34,376 nt of DNA, taken from the NCBI GenBank assembly GCA_030612365.1, contig JAUWOA010000012.1, positions 1-34,376 of the forward strand, read 5' to 3'. This DNA comes from Candidatus Thorarchaeota archaeon (GTDB lineage Archaea > Asgardarchaeota > Thorarchaeia > Thorarchaeales > Thorarchaeaceae). Position 1 is the stretch's first letter. Each line of letters opens with the position of its first letter. The position numbers and the translations under genes are program-made. Positions 8,371 to 16,069 of this stretch are shown in pieces. The notes beneath the pieces were generated by a model that searched no databases, was not told the DNA's origin, and saw only the letters and a program-made list of their open reading frames with translations.

Positions 8371-9093
8371 ATGTTAGTGTATTTCATTGGATGTATGGCG
8401 ACATATCGTCTTCCAAACATAGCTGAATCAACAATCAAGGTCCTCAAACATGTAGACGTAGACTTCAAGATTCTTGGAGAAGATGAATGGTGCTGCGGTA
8501 GCGTTGCCCTTCGAACCGGTTATATTAGCGAAGCCAAATACATGGCTCGACACAATGTGGACGTGCTAAAAGCCGCGGGAGCAACTAGAGTGGTTACAGC
8601 TTGCGCAGGTTGCTTCAGAACGATCTCAGTTGATTATCCAACAATCTTGGAAGAAGAGCTCCCGTTTGAGGTCATCCATTTTCCAACTCTGCTCAAAGAG
8701 CTCATTGAAGATGGCAGAATCGAGTTCTCTAAAGGTGAACCAATCACAGTTACATACCATGACCCTTGCCATGTAGGCAGACATATGGGCATCTACGACG
8801 ACCCTCGAGAAGCTCTACAGGCAATCCCGAATGTCGAACTGAGGGAGATGCACAAGAGCGGGAAAAATGCTTCTTGTTGCGGTGCTGGGGGTGGTGTACG
8901 CTCAACGAATCGTGAAATGGCACGCGAAGCGGCAGCGATTCGAATACAAGAGGCTGAGGAAACCGAGGCGACGGTATTGACCACAGCTTGTCCATTCTGC
9001 ACCTATAATCTGAGAGAAGGGGTAGAGCGTACTGGCAGTAGCCTTAAAATGCTCGATTTTCCTGAGTTTGTGGCAAATCTCTTGGGACTATGA
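8371..9093 (+). CDS. CCG (cysteine-rich) domain protein, HdrB/GlcF C-terminal type
   Basis: This 240-residue protein has two CCG-type cysteine-rich repeats. The first repeat has Cys8, CCG at 41-43 and CAGC at 78-81. The second has HDPCH, then CCGAGGG and CPFC near the C terminus. Such domains bind a non-cubane or regular iron-sulfur cluster and act as the terminal module in heterodisulfide reductase HdrB, GlcF and LldE. It is encoded immediately after the ferredoxin-like subunit and completes a GlcD plus split-GlcF complex. The electron acceptor is unknown: a quinone, a heterodisulfide or another carrier is possible. The start follows a GCGGAGG site that overlaps the preceding gene. Confidence 0.88.
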   Translation: MLVYFIGCMATYRLPNIAESTIKVLKHVDVDFKILGEDEWCCGSVALRTGYISEAKYMARHNVDVLKAAGATRVVTACAGCFRTISVDYPTILEEELPFEVIHFPTLLKELIEDGRIEFSKGEPITVTYHDPCHVGRHMGIYDDPREALQAIPNVELREMHKSGKNASCCGAGGGVRSTNREMAREAAAIRIQEAEETEATVLTTACPFCTYNLREGVERTGSSLKMLDFPEFVANLLGL

Positions 9094-9106
9094 TTAAAGT
9101 GGGTGA

Positions 9107-10393
9107 ATGGAATTGGGTAAGATAACACAGAAGCTAGAGCAACTGCCCCCTGGTAGGATTGGCCTATTACTTCACATCGGTGAGTATCACAAACTGCTGA
9201 ATCTGGGCATTGGAGAACCGAACTTCGACACACCGAAGCATATCATAGAAGCAGCAATGAGGTCTCTACAGTCAGGAAACACCCATTACTCGCCAGACGC
9301 TGGGACATCAGAATTGAGGAAAGCGATTGCTGATAAAACAGAGCGCGACAACGGTTTTACGGTTGACCCCGAAAGTGAAGTCATCGTCACAGCGGGCACT
9401 AGCCCCGGCGTGTTTGGTGCAATCCTTGCCACCGTGGGCAAAGATGATGAAGTAATTATTCCTAGCCCTTCATATTTCGCATATGAATCGATTGTGCAAA
9501 TTGCAGGAGGCAAATCCGTTTTTGTCCCTGCTACTGAAAAAGACCAGTTTGTACCTGAATTGGAAAAACTTGCAGAAGCAATCACGCCAAAGACTAAGAT
9601 GATTATAGTGTGCTCACCAACCAATCCTACGGGAGCAGTATGGGACAAGAACAAGGTTTCAGGGGTAGCGGACCTTGCCACTGATCATGACCTTCTTATC
9701 CTGTCGGATGAATTGTATGAGCAGCTGGTATATGACGGAGTAAGGGTCCATAGCCCTGCAGCAATTGACGGCATGTTTGAGCGAACCATCACAATCAATG
9801 GGCTTTCGAAGAGTCATGCAATGACAGGCTTTAGGCTTGGTTGGCTTATAGCACCGAAAGAAATCATCACAGGTTTCAGCAAGATCCATCAGCACAGCTC
9901 AATCTGCGCTCCCACAACTTCGCAGGCAGCGGCACTCGCTGCACTCACCGGACCTGACGAACCAGTCAAGACAATGGTGACGGAATATGACAGACGAAGA
10001 AAGCTTCTTGTAAATAGGATTAACGGAGAAATCCCTCTTCTTAGTACTATAAGTCCTCAAGGCACTTTTTTCATGTTTGTCAACGCAAGGAAATTAATAG
10101 AGAAACATCACGATGATATGAAGGCATTTCTGAAAACCAAAGGAAGTGCCTTTTTGGAATCTCTTCCTCAGCACTTAGTCAGTATTGAAGACCTAAACAG
10201 GTCGGGTTCATTGGTCACAATGTTCTATCTCATTGTTGCGGCTAAGGTTCTAACAGTTTCAGGAGATTGGTTTGGGCCGGGAGGAGAAGGCTTTCTTCGA
10301 GTATCGTTTGCTCAGACCTACGAAAACATCAACAAGGCCATCGACAGTATAATTGAAGGACTGGGATATTTGCAGTATTGCACAGAAGATTGA
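9107..10393 (+). CDS. Class I/II PLP-dependent aminotransferase
   Basis: This 428-residue fold-type I aminotransferase belongs to the AspC/AlaT-like group. The PLP lysine is Lys235 in SKSHAMTGFRLGW, the phosphate-side arginine motif follows, and SPTNPTGAV supplies the substrate-binding Asn-Pro-Thr-Gly. GEGFLRVSFA near the C terminus holds the carboxylate-binding arginine. It is about 35 residues longer than typical members. The extra length appears as an insert between about residues 340 and 390, before GEGFLR. It starts 13 bases after the CCG-protein gene. A TTG six bases further in has better ribosome-binding-site spacing and is an alternative start. In context it could aminate the 2-oxo acid made by the oxidase, which is inference. 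Confidence 0.88.
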   Translation: MELGKITQKLEQLPPGRIGLLLHIGEYHKLLNLGIGEPNFDTPKHIIEAAMRSLQSGNTHYSPDAGTSELRKAIADKTERDNGFTVDPESEVIVTAGTSPGVFGAILATVGKDDEVIIPSPSYFAYESIVQIAGGKSVFVPATEKDQFVPELEKLAEAITPKTKMIIVCSPTNPTGAVWDKNKVSGVADLATDHDLLILSDELYEQLVYDGVRVHSPAAIDGMFERTITINGLSKSHAMTGFRLGWLIAPKEIITGFSKIHQHSSICAPTTSQAAALAALTGPDEPVKTMVTEYDRRRKLLVNRINGEIPLLSTISPQGTFFMFVNARKLIEKHHDDMKAFLKTKGSAFLESLPQHLVSIEDLNRSGSLVTMFYLIVAAKVLTVSGDWFGPGGEGFLRVSFAQTYENINKAIDSIIEGLGYLQYCTED

Positions 10394-10434
10394 TGTAGAA
10401 ACCCTGAACCCGTGGAAATAGAGTGGTGTTGGAT

Positions 10435-11562
10435 ATGAGATTGGAACCTTTCGAGCTCGAACGGATACAGTCAGAGTGGGAGCATGTAATCGATATCAAT
10501 CTAACAGAGAGTGGTGTTGAACCACTCACGATATCAGATCTTATTCCTGACGAAGAAACTCAAAGAAAACTCATCGAAACGAAACTGGCATACTCACAGA
10601 CCAATGGCACAGTGCCGTTAAGAGAGGCGATTAGCGGCATGTATCAAGGAGCAGATGCAGACAATGTTCTGGTCACAAATGGAGCGGCAGAAGCTAACTT
10701 CCTCACTATCTGGAACCTGCTTCATGAACATGATGCCAATGAGATTGTGGTGATGTTTCCAAACTATATGCAAATACCAGGGATAATCAAGGGGCTCAAT
10801 GGGGTCGTGAGTCCGTTTCACCTTGAAATGGAAAAAGGGGAATGGATTCCGGATCTTGGGGGATTAGAATCAGCCATATCAAAGAAGACCAAAGCGATAG
10901 CCATCTGTAACCCGAACAACCCGACAGGTGCAACCTTTGGCCCGACATACTTGAAAGCGATTGCCGAGATTGCGGCGGATGCCCATCTCTGGGTGATATC
11001 AGATGAGATCTATCAAGGTGCTGAGCTCGATGGAAAACTGACTCCTACGATGTTCGACTACTACGACAAAGTCCTTGTGACCAGTAGCCTGTCAAAAGTC
11101 TATGGACTGCCGGGTCTTAGACTGGGTTGGGTAGTATGCTCATCCAAGCCTCATGTGGCGGAGTTATGGTCGTATTCGGACTACACAACGATTTGTCCGA
11201 CAATACTTAGCGATACGTTGGCAACGATAGCCCTGCAACCCGAACTCCGAATGAAGATTCTAACAAGAACAAGAAAGATAGTCAAGGAGCATTGGGATAT
11301 CGTGCGCAAGTGGCTCGACGAAAGAAGCGGAATCTTCGAATACGTTGCACCAAAGGCTGCTGCAATTTGCTTCCCTAGACACAATCTTAGTGTGTCCTCC
11401 CTTGAACTGACCACTCGTTTGTTGAAAGAGAAGAGCCTACTAATCATCCCCGGTGAACATTTCGGAATGCCCATGCATTTGAGAATCGGTTTTGGTTACG
11501 AGGAAGACCACCTAAATGCGGGGTTATCCCGATTGGACGAGATGATTAAGATACTCAAGTAA
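10435..11562 (+). CDS. Class I/II PLP-dependent aminotransferase (second, distinct)
   Basis: This second fold-type I aminotransferase has about 375 residues. The PLP lysine is Lys221 in LSKVYGLPGLRLGW, and CNPNNPTGATF and ISDEIYQGAEL mark the cofactor site. It is not a recent duplicate of the preceding gene, because the flanking sequence around both motifs differs. It resembles archaeal aspartate/capreomycidine-type or MocR-free aminotransferases. I cannot name the substrate. ATG 10435 follows GGTG at short spacing; GTG codons at 10423 and 10426 are in-frame alternatives adding four or three residues. The gene ends 23 bases from the convergent carbamoyltransferase gene, with no clear terminator between them. 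Confidence 0.85.
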   Translation: MRLEPFELERIQSEWEHVIDINLTESGVEPLTISDLIPDEETQRKLIETKLAYSQTNGTVPLREAISGMYQGADADNVLVTNGAAEANFLTIWNLLHEHDANEIVVMFPNYMQIPGIIKGLNGVVSPFHLEMEKGEWIPDLGGLESAISKKTKAIAICNPNNPTGATFGPTYLKAIAEIAADAHLWVISDEIYQGAELDGKLTPTMFDYYDKVLVTSSLSKVYGLPGLRLGWVVCSSKPHVAELWSYSDYTTICPTILSDTLATIALQPELRMKILTRTRKIVKEHWDIVRKWLDERSGIFEYVAPKAAAICFPRHNLSVSSLELTTRLLKEKSLLIIPGEHFGMPMHLRIGFGYEEDHLNAGLSRLDEMIKILK

Positions 11563-11585
11563 GATCGCAAGCGAGTTACAGTGTA

Positions 11586-12548
11586 TCAATCCACTCCGCC
11601 GAGTAGCAGGGCTAGCACGGCTTTCTCAGTATGCATTCTATTCTCTGCTTCGTCGAAGACGACTGATTGAGGACCATCTAGGACCTCATCGGTTACCTCC
11701 TTTCCACGATGTGCGGGTAGGCAATGCATGTATATAGCATCATTCTTGGCCCACCCCATGACCTCAGAATTGATCTGATAAGGCATGAAATCTTTGAGTT
11801 TCTTCGACTTCGCATCCTCCGTCATTCCCGCACGCGTCATGCTGATGAAAGTTATCCCCACGACTACGTCAACATCCGTCATAGCCTGTTTGAGGTCGTG
11901 GGTGACGGTGAAGCTGCCACCAGTTTCCCTGTTGGTTCTGTCGATAAAATCCCTGTATCTCGGCTCCATTGTGTACCCTTCTGGGACCGCGTAAGTCATG
12001 TCCAATCCAATAATGGAGCTCATGATACCCCAAGAGTTGACCATATTCCAAGCATCTCCGATGTATCCTATCTTCAAATCGTGCAGACGTTTCTTCTTCT
12101 CACGTATCGTCTGAAAGTCTGCTAGAAGTTGCATCGGATGGGTATCATTAGTCAACGCGTTAATCACTGGCTTCTTCATATGCTTCGCGAAGTCTTCGAC
12201 AATCTCTTGTTCGAATGTTCGGATGACCAATGCGTCGATATATCGGTCAATTGTCTTTGCCGTGTCAGAAAGTGATTCTCCGCGAGATAGTTGCATGGTG
12301 GTTGGATCCATATAGAAAGCAGAAAGTCCCAAGTGTGCGGCCCCAGCCTGAAATGATAGACGCGTGCGAGTGGAGTGTTTCTCGAAAATCATAGCTATGG
12401 TCTTGCCAGAGAGATACTCATGTGGCTCTCCTTTCATAAGTTTATCTTTCAATTCGTCAGCCAGATCAAGAATCCTTAAAATTTCCTCCTTCGAATAGTC
12501 CATGAGCGTGAGGAAGTCTTTCCCCTTGAGAGGTCGTGGAGTGTTCAT
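11586..12548 (-). CDS. Ornithine-carbamoyltransferase-family enzyme with altered substrate loop
   Basis: This 320-residue aspartate/ornithine carbamoyltransferase has the carbamoyl-phosphate motif STRTR at 59-63. MHCLPAHRG lies at 274-282 and EVTDEV...DEAENRMH follows. These are ornithine-type rather than aspartate-type. Three substrate-side motifs are unusual. The HPCQ position reads HPMQ (137-140). The N-N-V segment reads GDAWNMVNS (164-172). The ornithine-binding D-x-W-x-S-M-G loop reads GITFISMTRAG (231-241). In the family, changes in that loop go with other acceptors, as in putrescine or acetylornithine enzymes. It lies 16 bases downstream of the deiminase gene, so the pair may cleave or make citrulline-like ureido compounds. 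No carbamate kinase is in the window. A G-rich tract precedes ATG 12548. Confidence 0.85.
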   Translation of the reverse strand: MNTPRPLKGKDFLTLMDYSKEEILRILDLADELKDKLMKGEPHEYLSGKTIAMIFEKHSTRTRLSFQAGAAHLGLSAFYMDPTTMQLSRGESLSDTAKTIDRYIDALVIRTFEQEIVEDFAKHMKKPVINALTNDTHPMQLLADFQTIREKKKRLHDLKIGYIGDAWNMVNSWGIMSSIIGLDMTYAVPEGYTMEPRYRDFIDRTNRETGGSFTVTHDLKQAMTDVDVVVGITFISMTRAGMTEDAKSKKLKDFMPYQINSEVMGWAKNDAIYMHCLPAHRGKEVTDEVLDGPQSVVFDEAENRMHTEKAVLALLLGGVD

Positions 12549-12564
12549 ATGTCATATTCCCCCC

Positions 12565-13527
12565 CTATGTTCGTAGAAGCTCCATAGTAATGCATCGGGG
12601 TCCGCCGCCACCCTTCATCAACTCGTTCATGCTGATTTCAATGATTTTCATTCCTTCTTCCTCAAGACGCTTCTTGACAATCGGATTCCCAGCAGGGAGG
12701 ATAACTTTCTTTTTACCAAGAGGCAATACATTCGTACCCATGTGCAGGACCTCCTCTCTCTCGACCTCAATCATATCAAACCCTCGATTCTTGAGATCTT
12801 CAAGAAACCAATACGGAAGACCTGGGGGATATACCAGCGCCAAATCCTTGCCAATCGGATTCAGGCATACATCTACGTGAACATAACCACCGTAATGCTC
12901 AAGATAGGCAGGGACGTCAACGACAATTGATTCTAGGTCCATGAGTTCAAGCAGATTCTGAACCTGACGAATTCCGACGTCATTGGACCTGATACCCCGT
13001 CCGAGTATAACTGTGTGCTCATCCAGTGGGATGTAGTTACCTCCTTCGAAGGTGCCATTACCTGTGACCATCAATAGGACAGGGATATTCATTTCCCAAA
13101 GTTTCTTGGCGATGTTCTGCGCCTCACCCCATCGCTGCGTGAGGGCCATTCGACTTATGATGGCGCCCCAAGGGGTCATTGTAGCGGGGTCTCGCATGAA
13201 ATAGCTCTTGGCACAGCCTTGATACCCCTTCTCAAGCAATTCTACTTCGACCCCGTTCTTCGCTAGAATAGCCGCAAAAGAGTCCCACTCACTGCGAGAC
13301 TTCTCTAAATCCGGTACGCCATCCCAAAGCCACCATACTGGATTCTTCTTGACGGCTTCCAGATCTTCACAAGGTCTGTGGAGTAGAACCCGTTTCAAGG
13401 TAGTGTAGTTGGATGTTACTCCAAAGCTTGAACTATCATAAATCGTTAGCAGTTCGCCGTCCCCAAAACTGACTAGAGGTGGATGTTCCACATCGTATAT
13501 TTCATTCCACTTGTTTTTGTTGTTCAT
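12565..13527 (-). CDS. Guanidino-modifying enzyme: arginine deiminase/DDAH-like amidinotransferase family
   Basis: This 320-residue protein of the amidinotransferase superfamily has the catalytic set of arginine deiminases and DDAH. It shows an acidic loop FEGGNY (Glu161), H-x-D in YVHVDVCLNP (His217, Asp219) and a C-terminal nucleophile in GGGPRCITM (Cys312). An RDPATMTPWG segment matches the first catalytic Asp region. It should hydrolyse a guanidino group to a ureido group plus ammonia or amine. Arginine is the likely substrate, but agmatine or methylated arginines cannot be excluded. The carbamoyltransferase gene follows 16 bases downstream. ATG 13525-13527 has an upstream AGGTG. The open frame runs back to 13569, but those codons lack a ribosome binding site. 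Ends in TAG. Confidence 0.82.
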   Translation of the reverse strand: MNNKNKWNEIYDVEHPPLVSFGDGELLTIYDSSSFGVTSNYTTLKRVLLHRPCEDLEAVKKNPVWWLWDGVPDLEKSRSEWDSFAAILAKNGVEVELLEKGYQGCAKSYFMRDPATMTPWGAIISRMALTQRWGEAQNIAKKLWEMNIPVLLMVTGNGTFEGGNYIPLDEHTVILGRGIRSNDVGIRQVQNLLELMDLESIVVDVPAYLEHYGGYVHVDVCLNPIGKDLALVYPPGLPYWFLEDLKNRGFDMIEVEREEVLHMGTNVLPLGKKKVILPAGNPIVKKRLEEEGMKIIEISMNELMKGGGGPRCITMELLRT

Positions 13528-13691
13528 TTTCTTCTTCACACCTGTTGCCTTGCGCATGATCTTCAGCATTCAGGCTATCTTAGTAACAATGCAATGACTT
13601 CTCACAATGAATAACCGCTTGCCTTAACTCTTCGGGTGCTTTTTCCTGCTGCTGACACACTCTGCATGCGCATACCTTCTAATTTAAGCGC

Positions 13692-14714
13692 CTAACGTAC
13701 GGCGATATTGCCGGTAGCTGCATTGACGAGAGCGTGTACATTATAATTTGGAGTTTCAAGGGGCATGTCGCAACCGGTTGAGAGAATGAAACCGCCTTTT
13801 CGAGCGGCCTTCTTGAGGCAGTCTTCCGCCGCCCGTTGCACATTGTCTTTGGATGCAGTCAGGATGAGCGTGGTATCGACATTGCCTATGAGAGTCGTGC
13901 GTCCTCTGATTACTTCTTTTGCTTCCTTCAGATCAACAGCAGAGTCAATGCTCACGGCATCAGCGTTCGTTTCGCACATTGCGTGCAATATCGGAAGTGT
14001 ATTGCCGCATATGTGGATGGTGGCTCTTGTTCCTCCTTTCTGAATGCGTGACACCATCTTAGAAAGGTCGGGCACAGAATAATTCCCAAAGAACTTCGGA
14101 GAGATTATGCTCGAACTAGCCGTTGGCTCCAAGATCACCACATTATGTGCCCCTGCAGTGACATACGCTTCTACCAAAGGCTCAAGTACCTCCTGACAGT
14201 AGTTGACTACTTTCTTGGTCAACTCTGGATCCTCGATAGCGTGTTCTAGTAGGCTTTCAACACCGATGAGGTGTCCTGCCAGGGTGAATGGTCCGATTAT
14301 GTAAGTGCTAACCAAGTGCGACCGCCCCACACGATTCACAAGCTGTCTTGTAGCGTCTACAAATGTCAACAGACGGGCATCTTTTATCGATGACATCTCC
14401 AAATCAAAAACCGCACCAGGCGATTCTGCTGGGTGACCACTAACATACGGGAAATCTGCTTGCGGAAACGTGATAGATGCACCCAACGCCTCAGCTTCCA
14501 CAGTAAGGTCCATACAAGTGAAAACACCATCATACTTGAAGCATTGAAGAGCAGCTAGCTGCGACTTTGCCTGTAGGTTTCCGTTCCTCAGAAGGTCACT
14601 GACAGAATACCCCGAACATGCACTCGAATACAATCCGACTAATGGAATAACTGGACTGCGTGACGGTTCTTCGTTCTGCATTGCTTGTTCCACAATTTCA
14701 AGGGACCTAGGCAT
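13692..14714 (-). CDS. MtaA/UroD-family methyltransferase (second copy)
   Basis: This 340-residue paralogue of the protein at 520-1554 has the same zinc set at matching positions: HICGN with His234 and Cys236, and GCDMPL with Cys315. The shared LIGNVD stretch confirms the relationship. It has no corrinoid protein beside it, so it may use the one at 1559-2209 or one encoded elsewhere. ATG 14712-14714 is preceded by GGTGG at 8-base spacing and matches the length of the paralogue. The open frame continues to 14831, but that would run over the promoter of the divergent NfeD-like gene. The N-terminal region is rich in Cys and Ser (YSSACSG). Substrate unknown. Ends in TAG. Confidence 0.82.
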   Translation of the reverse strand: MPRSLEIVEQAMQNEEPSRSPVIPLVGLYSSACSGYSVSDLLRNGNLQAKSQLAALQCFKYDGVFTCMDLTVEAEALGASITFPQADFPYVSGHPAESPGAVFDLEMSSIKDARLLTFVDATRQLVNRVGRSHLVSTYIIGPFTLAGHLIGVESLLEHAIEDPELTKKVVNYCQEVLEPLVEAYVTAGAHNVVILEPTASSSIISPKFFGNYSVPDLSKMVSRIQKGGTRATIHICGNTLPILHAMCETNADAVSIDSAVDLKEAKEVIRGRTTLIGNVDTTLILTASKDNVQRAAEDCLKKAARKGGFILSTGCDMPLETPNYNVHALVNAATGNIAVR

Positions 14715-14832
14715 TATGTATTCCACCGCTTTCACGGCTGTATTCGACCTCTTATGTGATATGTTGGGTCCACGCGAATCCAAGCAAGAAGAAGACATAA
14801 GCTGCATTGACCCAGGTGAATGCTTGCTCAAC

Positions 14833-14867
14833 TTTATATCGTTTCGTTACATAGTGAACAGGGGAGG
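14833..14867 (+). promoter_or_regulatory. TATA box and Shine-Dalgarno of the NfeD-like gene
   Basis: TTTATATC at 14833-14840 is a good archaeal TATA box and predicts a start of transcription near 14860. GGAGG at 14863-14867 lies 9 bases before ATG 14877. Together they fix the start of the NfeD-like gene and rule out the earlier in-frame ATG at 14820. Confidence 0.65.
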
Positions 14868-14876
14868 AAGAAGGAC

Positions 14877-15767
14877 ATGCAAGAATTCATGCCGTTAGCA
14901 ATCATACTACGTGAGATTTCATTTGGGATACTTCTTGTGGGGCTTTTCTACACATTCGGCATGTTTCTGATGGGACGACTCTTTGCTGCAATTTCCGAAC
15001 ACGCGCATGAGCACGATGTTTCTCACGAAGCAGAACATGACATAGATCATCACATTGAGCATGATGTGGAACACGATATTGAACATGATTACGACCATGA
15101 TATGGAACACGACATTGAACATGCCGTTGAACATGACTACGATACACACGTCGAGATTGGCCATGACGTCGACCACGAAGTCGAGCACGATATTGAACAT
15201 GACATAGAGAATCACCTCGATACAGACTATGAAGCTGGTCATGACACGGAGCACGATACTGACCACGAACATGAACTGGACCATGATGTTGAAGCAGGTG
15301 ATCACTCAGGTTATTTCGAAGCTGAAAGAGGCGCTCCACTTGGCGTCACTATTGGAACATCTCTAGTCAGTTTCGGGTTTCTGGGGTCTATAGTGTACTA
15401 TGAAGGACTGCTGGCACCTCTTGCTGCGAAAATTTGTTTCCAGTTCATCGGAGCGGCTCTGCTTGTATTCCTAGTTCGAACTGTCCTCGGGAAGGTGTTT
15501 GTGGAGTCAGGCTTTAACATCGAGCCCAAGCACATTGTGGGACAAGAAGTTGAAGCGGTTTCCACAATTAGCAATGACTTTGGTGAGGTAAGGTATGAAA
15601 CCGAGATGGGCCTCAGGAGATTCCATGCACGACCATTTCAACAGGGACTTGTATTCAGGAAGGGGATGACGCTACATGTAGTTTCTGCAAATGATAAGCT
15701 CGTATTTGTCGATCCTAGAATAGAAGTGGTCAAGGGTCAACATAAGCAAAGTTTGAAACTTCCATAG
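14877..15767 (+). CDS. NfeD-like membrane protein with a long Asp/His/Glu tetrad-repeat insert
   Basis: This 296-residue protein has a hydrophobic N-terminal segment (about 9-38). A highly charged insert follows (about 41-143), then two membrane segments (about 152-173 and 178-202) and a C-terminal beta-rich domain (about 215-290). The two helices plus small beta domain, with the flotillin-like gene next door, fit the NfeD/YuaF family, in which that domain is an OB fold. The insert repeats a four-residue unit, hydrophobic-Glu/Asp-His-Asp/Glu (for example IEHDVEHDIEHD). It has about 26 histidines and almost no basic residues otherwise. Such density suggests metal (Zn, Ni, Co or Cu) binding or buffering, which is inference. 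Start fixed by GGAGG and the TATA box. Ends in TAG. Confidence 0.75.
   Translation: MQEFMPLAIILREISFGILLVGLFYTFGMFLMGRLFAAISEHAHEHDVSHEAEHDIDHHIEHDVEHDIEHDYDHDMEHDIEHAVEHDYDTHVEIGHDVDHEVEHDIEHDIENHLDTDYEAGHDTEHDTDHEHELDHDVEAGDHSGYFEAERGAPLGVTIGTSLVSFGFLGSIVYYEGLLAPLAAKICFQFIGAALLVFLVRTVLGKVFVESGFNIEPKHIVGQEVEAVSTISNDFGEVRYETEMGLRRFHARPFQQGLVFRKGMTLHVVSANDKLVFVDPRIEVVKGQHKQSLKLP
14998..15305 (+). repeat. Degenerate 12-base tandem repeat encoding x-(E/D)-H-(D/E) tetrads
   Basis: About 300 bases within the NfeD-like gene are built from a degenerate 12-base unit (GAACACGATATT and variants) that encodes the His/acid tetrads. Synonymous differences between units show that the array is not freshly expanded and that the protein pattern is being kept. 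The repeat also creates long open frames on the opposite strand, which are artefacts. Confidence 0.75.
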
Positions 15768-16069
15768 CAAAAGAAGTCATAATCGAAATGCCACGTTTGG
15801 TAGCAAATACGACGAGAATCTAGGCGCGAATTTATAACCTTAGACTACATAATATACATGAGTGCATCAAAACCTAAAGCAGGATTCTGATGTCTCGTTG
15901 GGGGATTTGAACTCCGAGGGATGAAGCGACCTATCCAATGCCCTACGATAGAGGTACATAGGTCAAACCACACAGTACCGCGTTCTCAGTGGAAGGAAGA
16001 GAGCTGTGGGTTTCAGGTGCATTCTCTAAAAAAGAGATGAGAGTAGAAAAAGAAATGCAAGCGGGAATA
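15768..16069. other. Intergenic leader region before the flotillin-like gene
   Basis: These 300 bases hold no clear protein gene. TTTATAAC at 15831-15838 is a TATA-like box. The ATG at 15858, about 25 bases later, opens a ten-codon reading frame ending in TGA at 15888-15890; it could be a leaderless upstream peptide or chance. A tRNA-like stretch follows on the minus strand at about 15893-15953. In-frame GTG and ATG codons at 15989, 16037 and 16055 could extend the flotillin-like protein upstream, but none has a good ribosome binding site. Confidence 0.4.
15893..15953 (-). other. tRNA-like remnant lacking a full anticodon arm
   Basis: Read on the minus strand, this stretch has a T-loop-like GGAGTTCAAATCCCC and a D-arm-like GGGCATTGGATAGG. 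The possible acceptor end AACGAGA faces a partly matching 5' end. The region between the D- and T-arms is only about 15 bases, too short for an anticodon arm, and the T-stem has mismatches. It is therefore not a functional tRNA as read. It may be a decayed tRNA copy, or half of a split gene; chance similarity is possible. Confidence 0.3.

Noticed and set aside
10435-11562. The second aminotransferase as a tandem duplicate of the first
   Set aside because: The residues around both PLP motifs and the overall lengths differ too much for a recent duplication.
14715-14831. N-terminal extension of the second MtaA/UroD-type protein
   Set aside because: It would run into the TATA box of the divergent gene. 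The ATG at 14714 has a good ribosome binding site and matches the paralogue's length.
14919-15339. Long minus-strand open frames opposite the NfeD-like gene
   Set aside because: They arise from the 12-base repeats; the reverse of a His/acid repeat is free of stops. The peptides are low-complexity and have no start signals.
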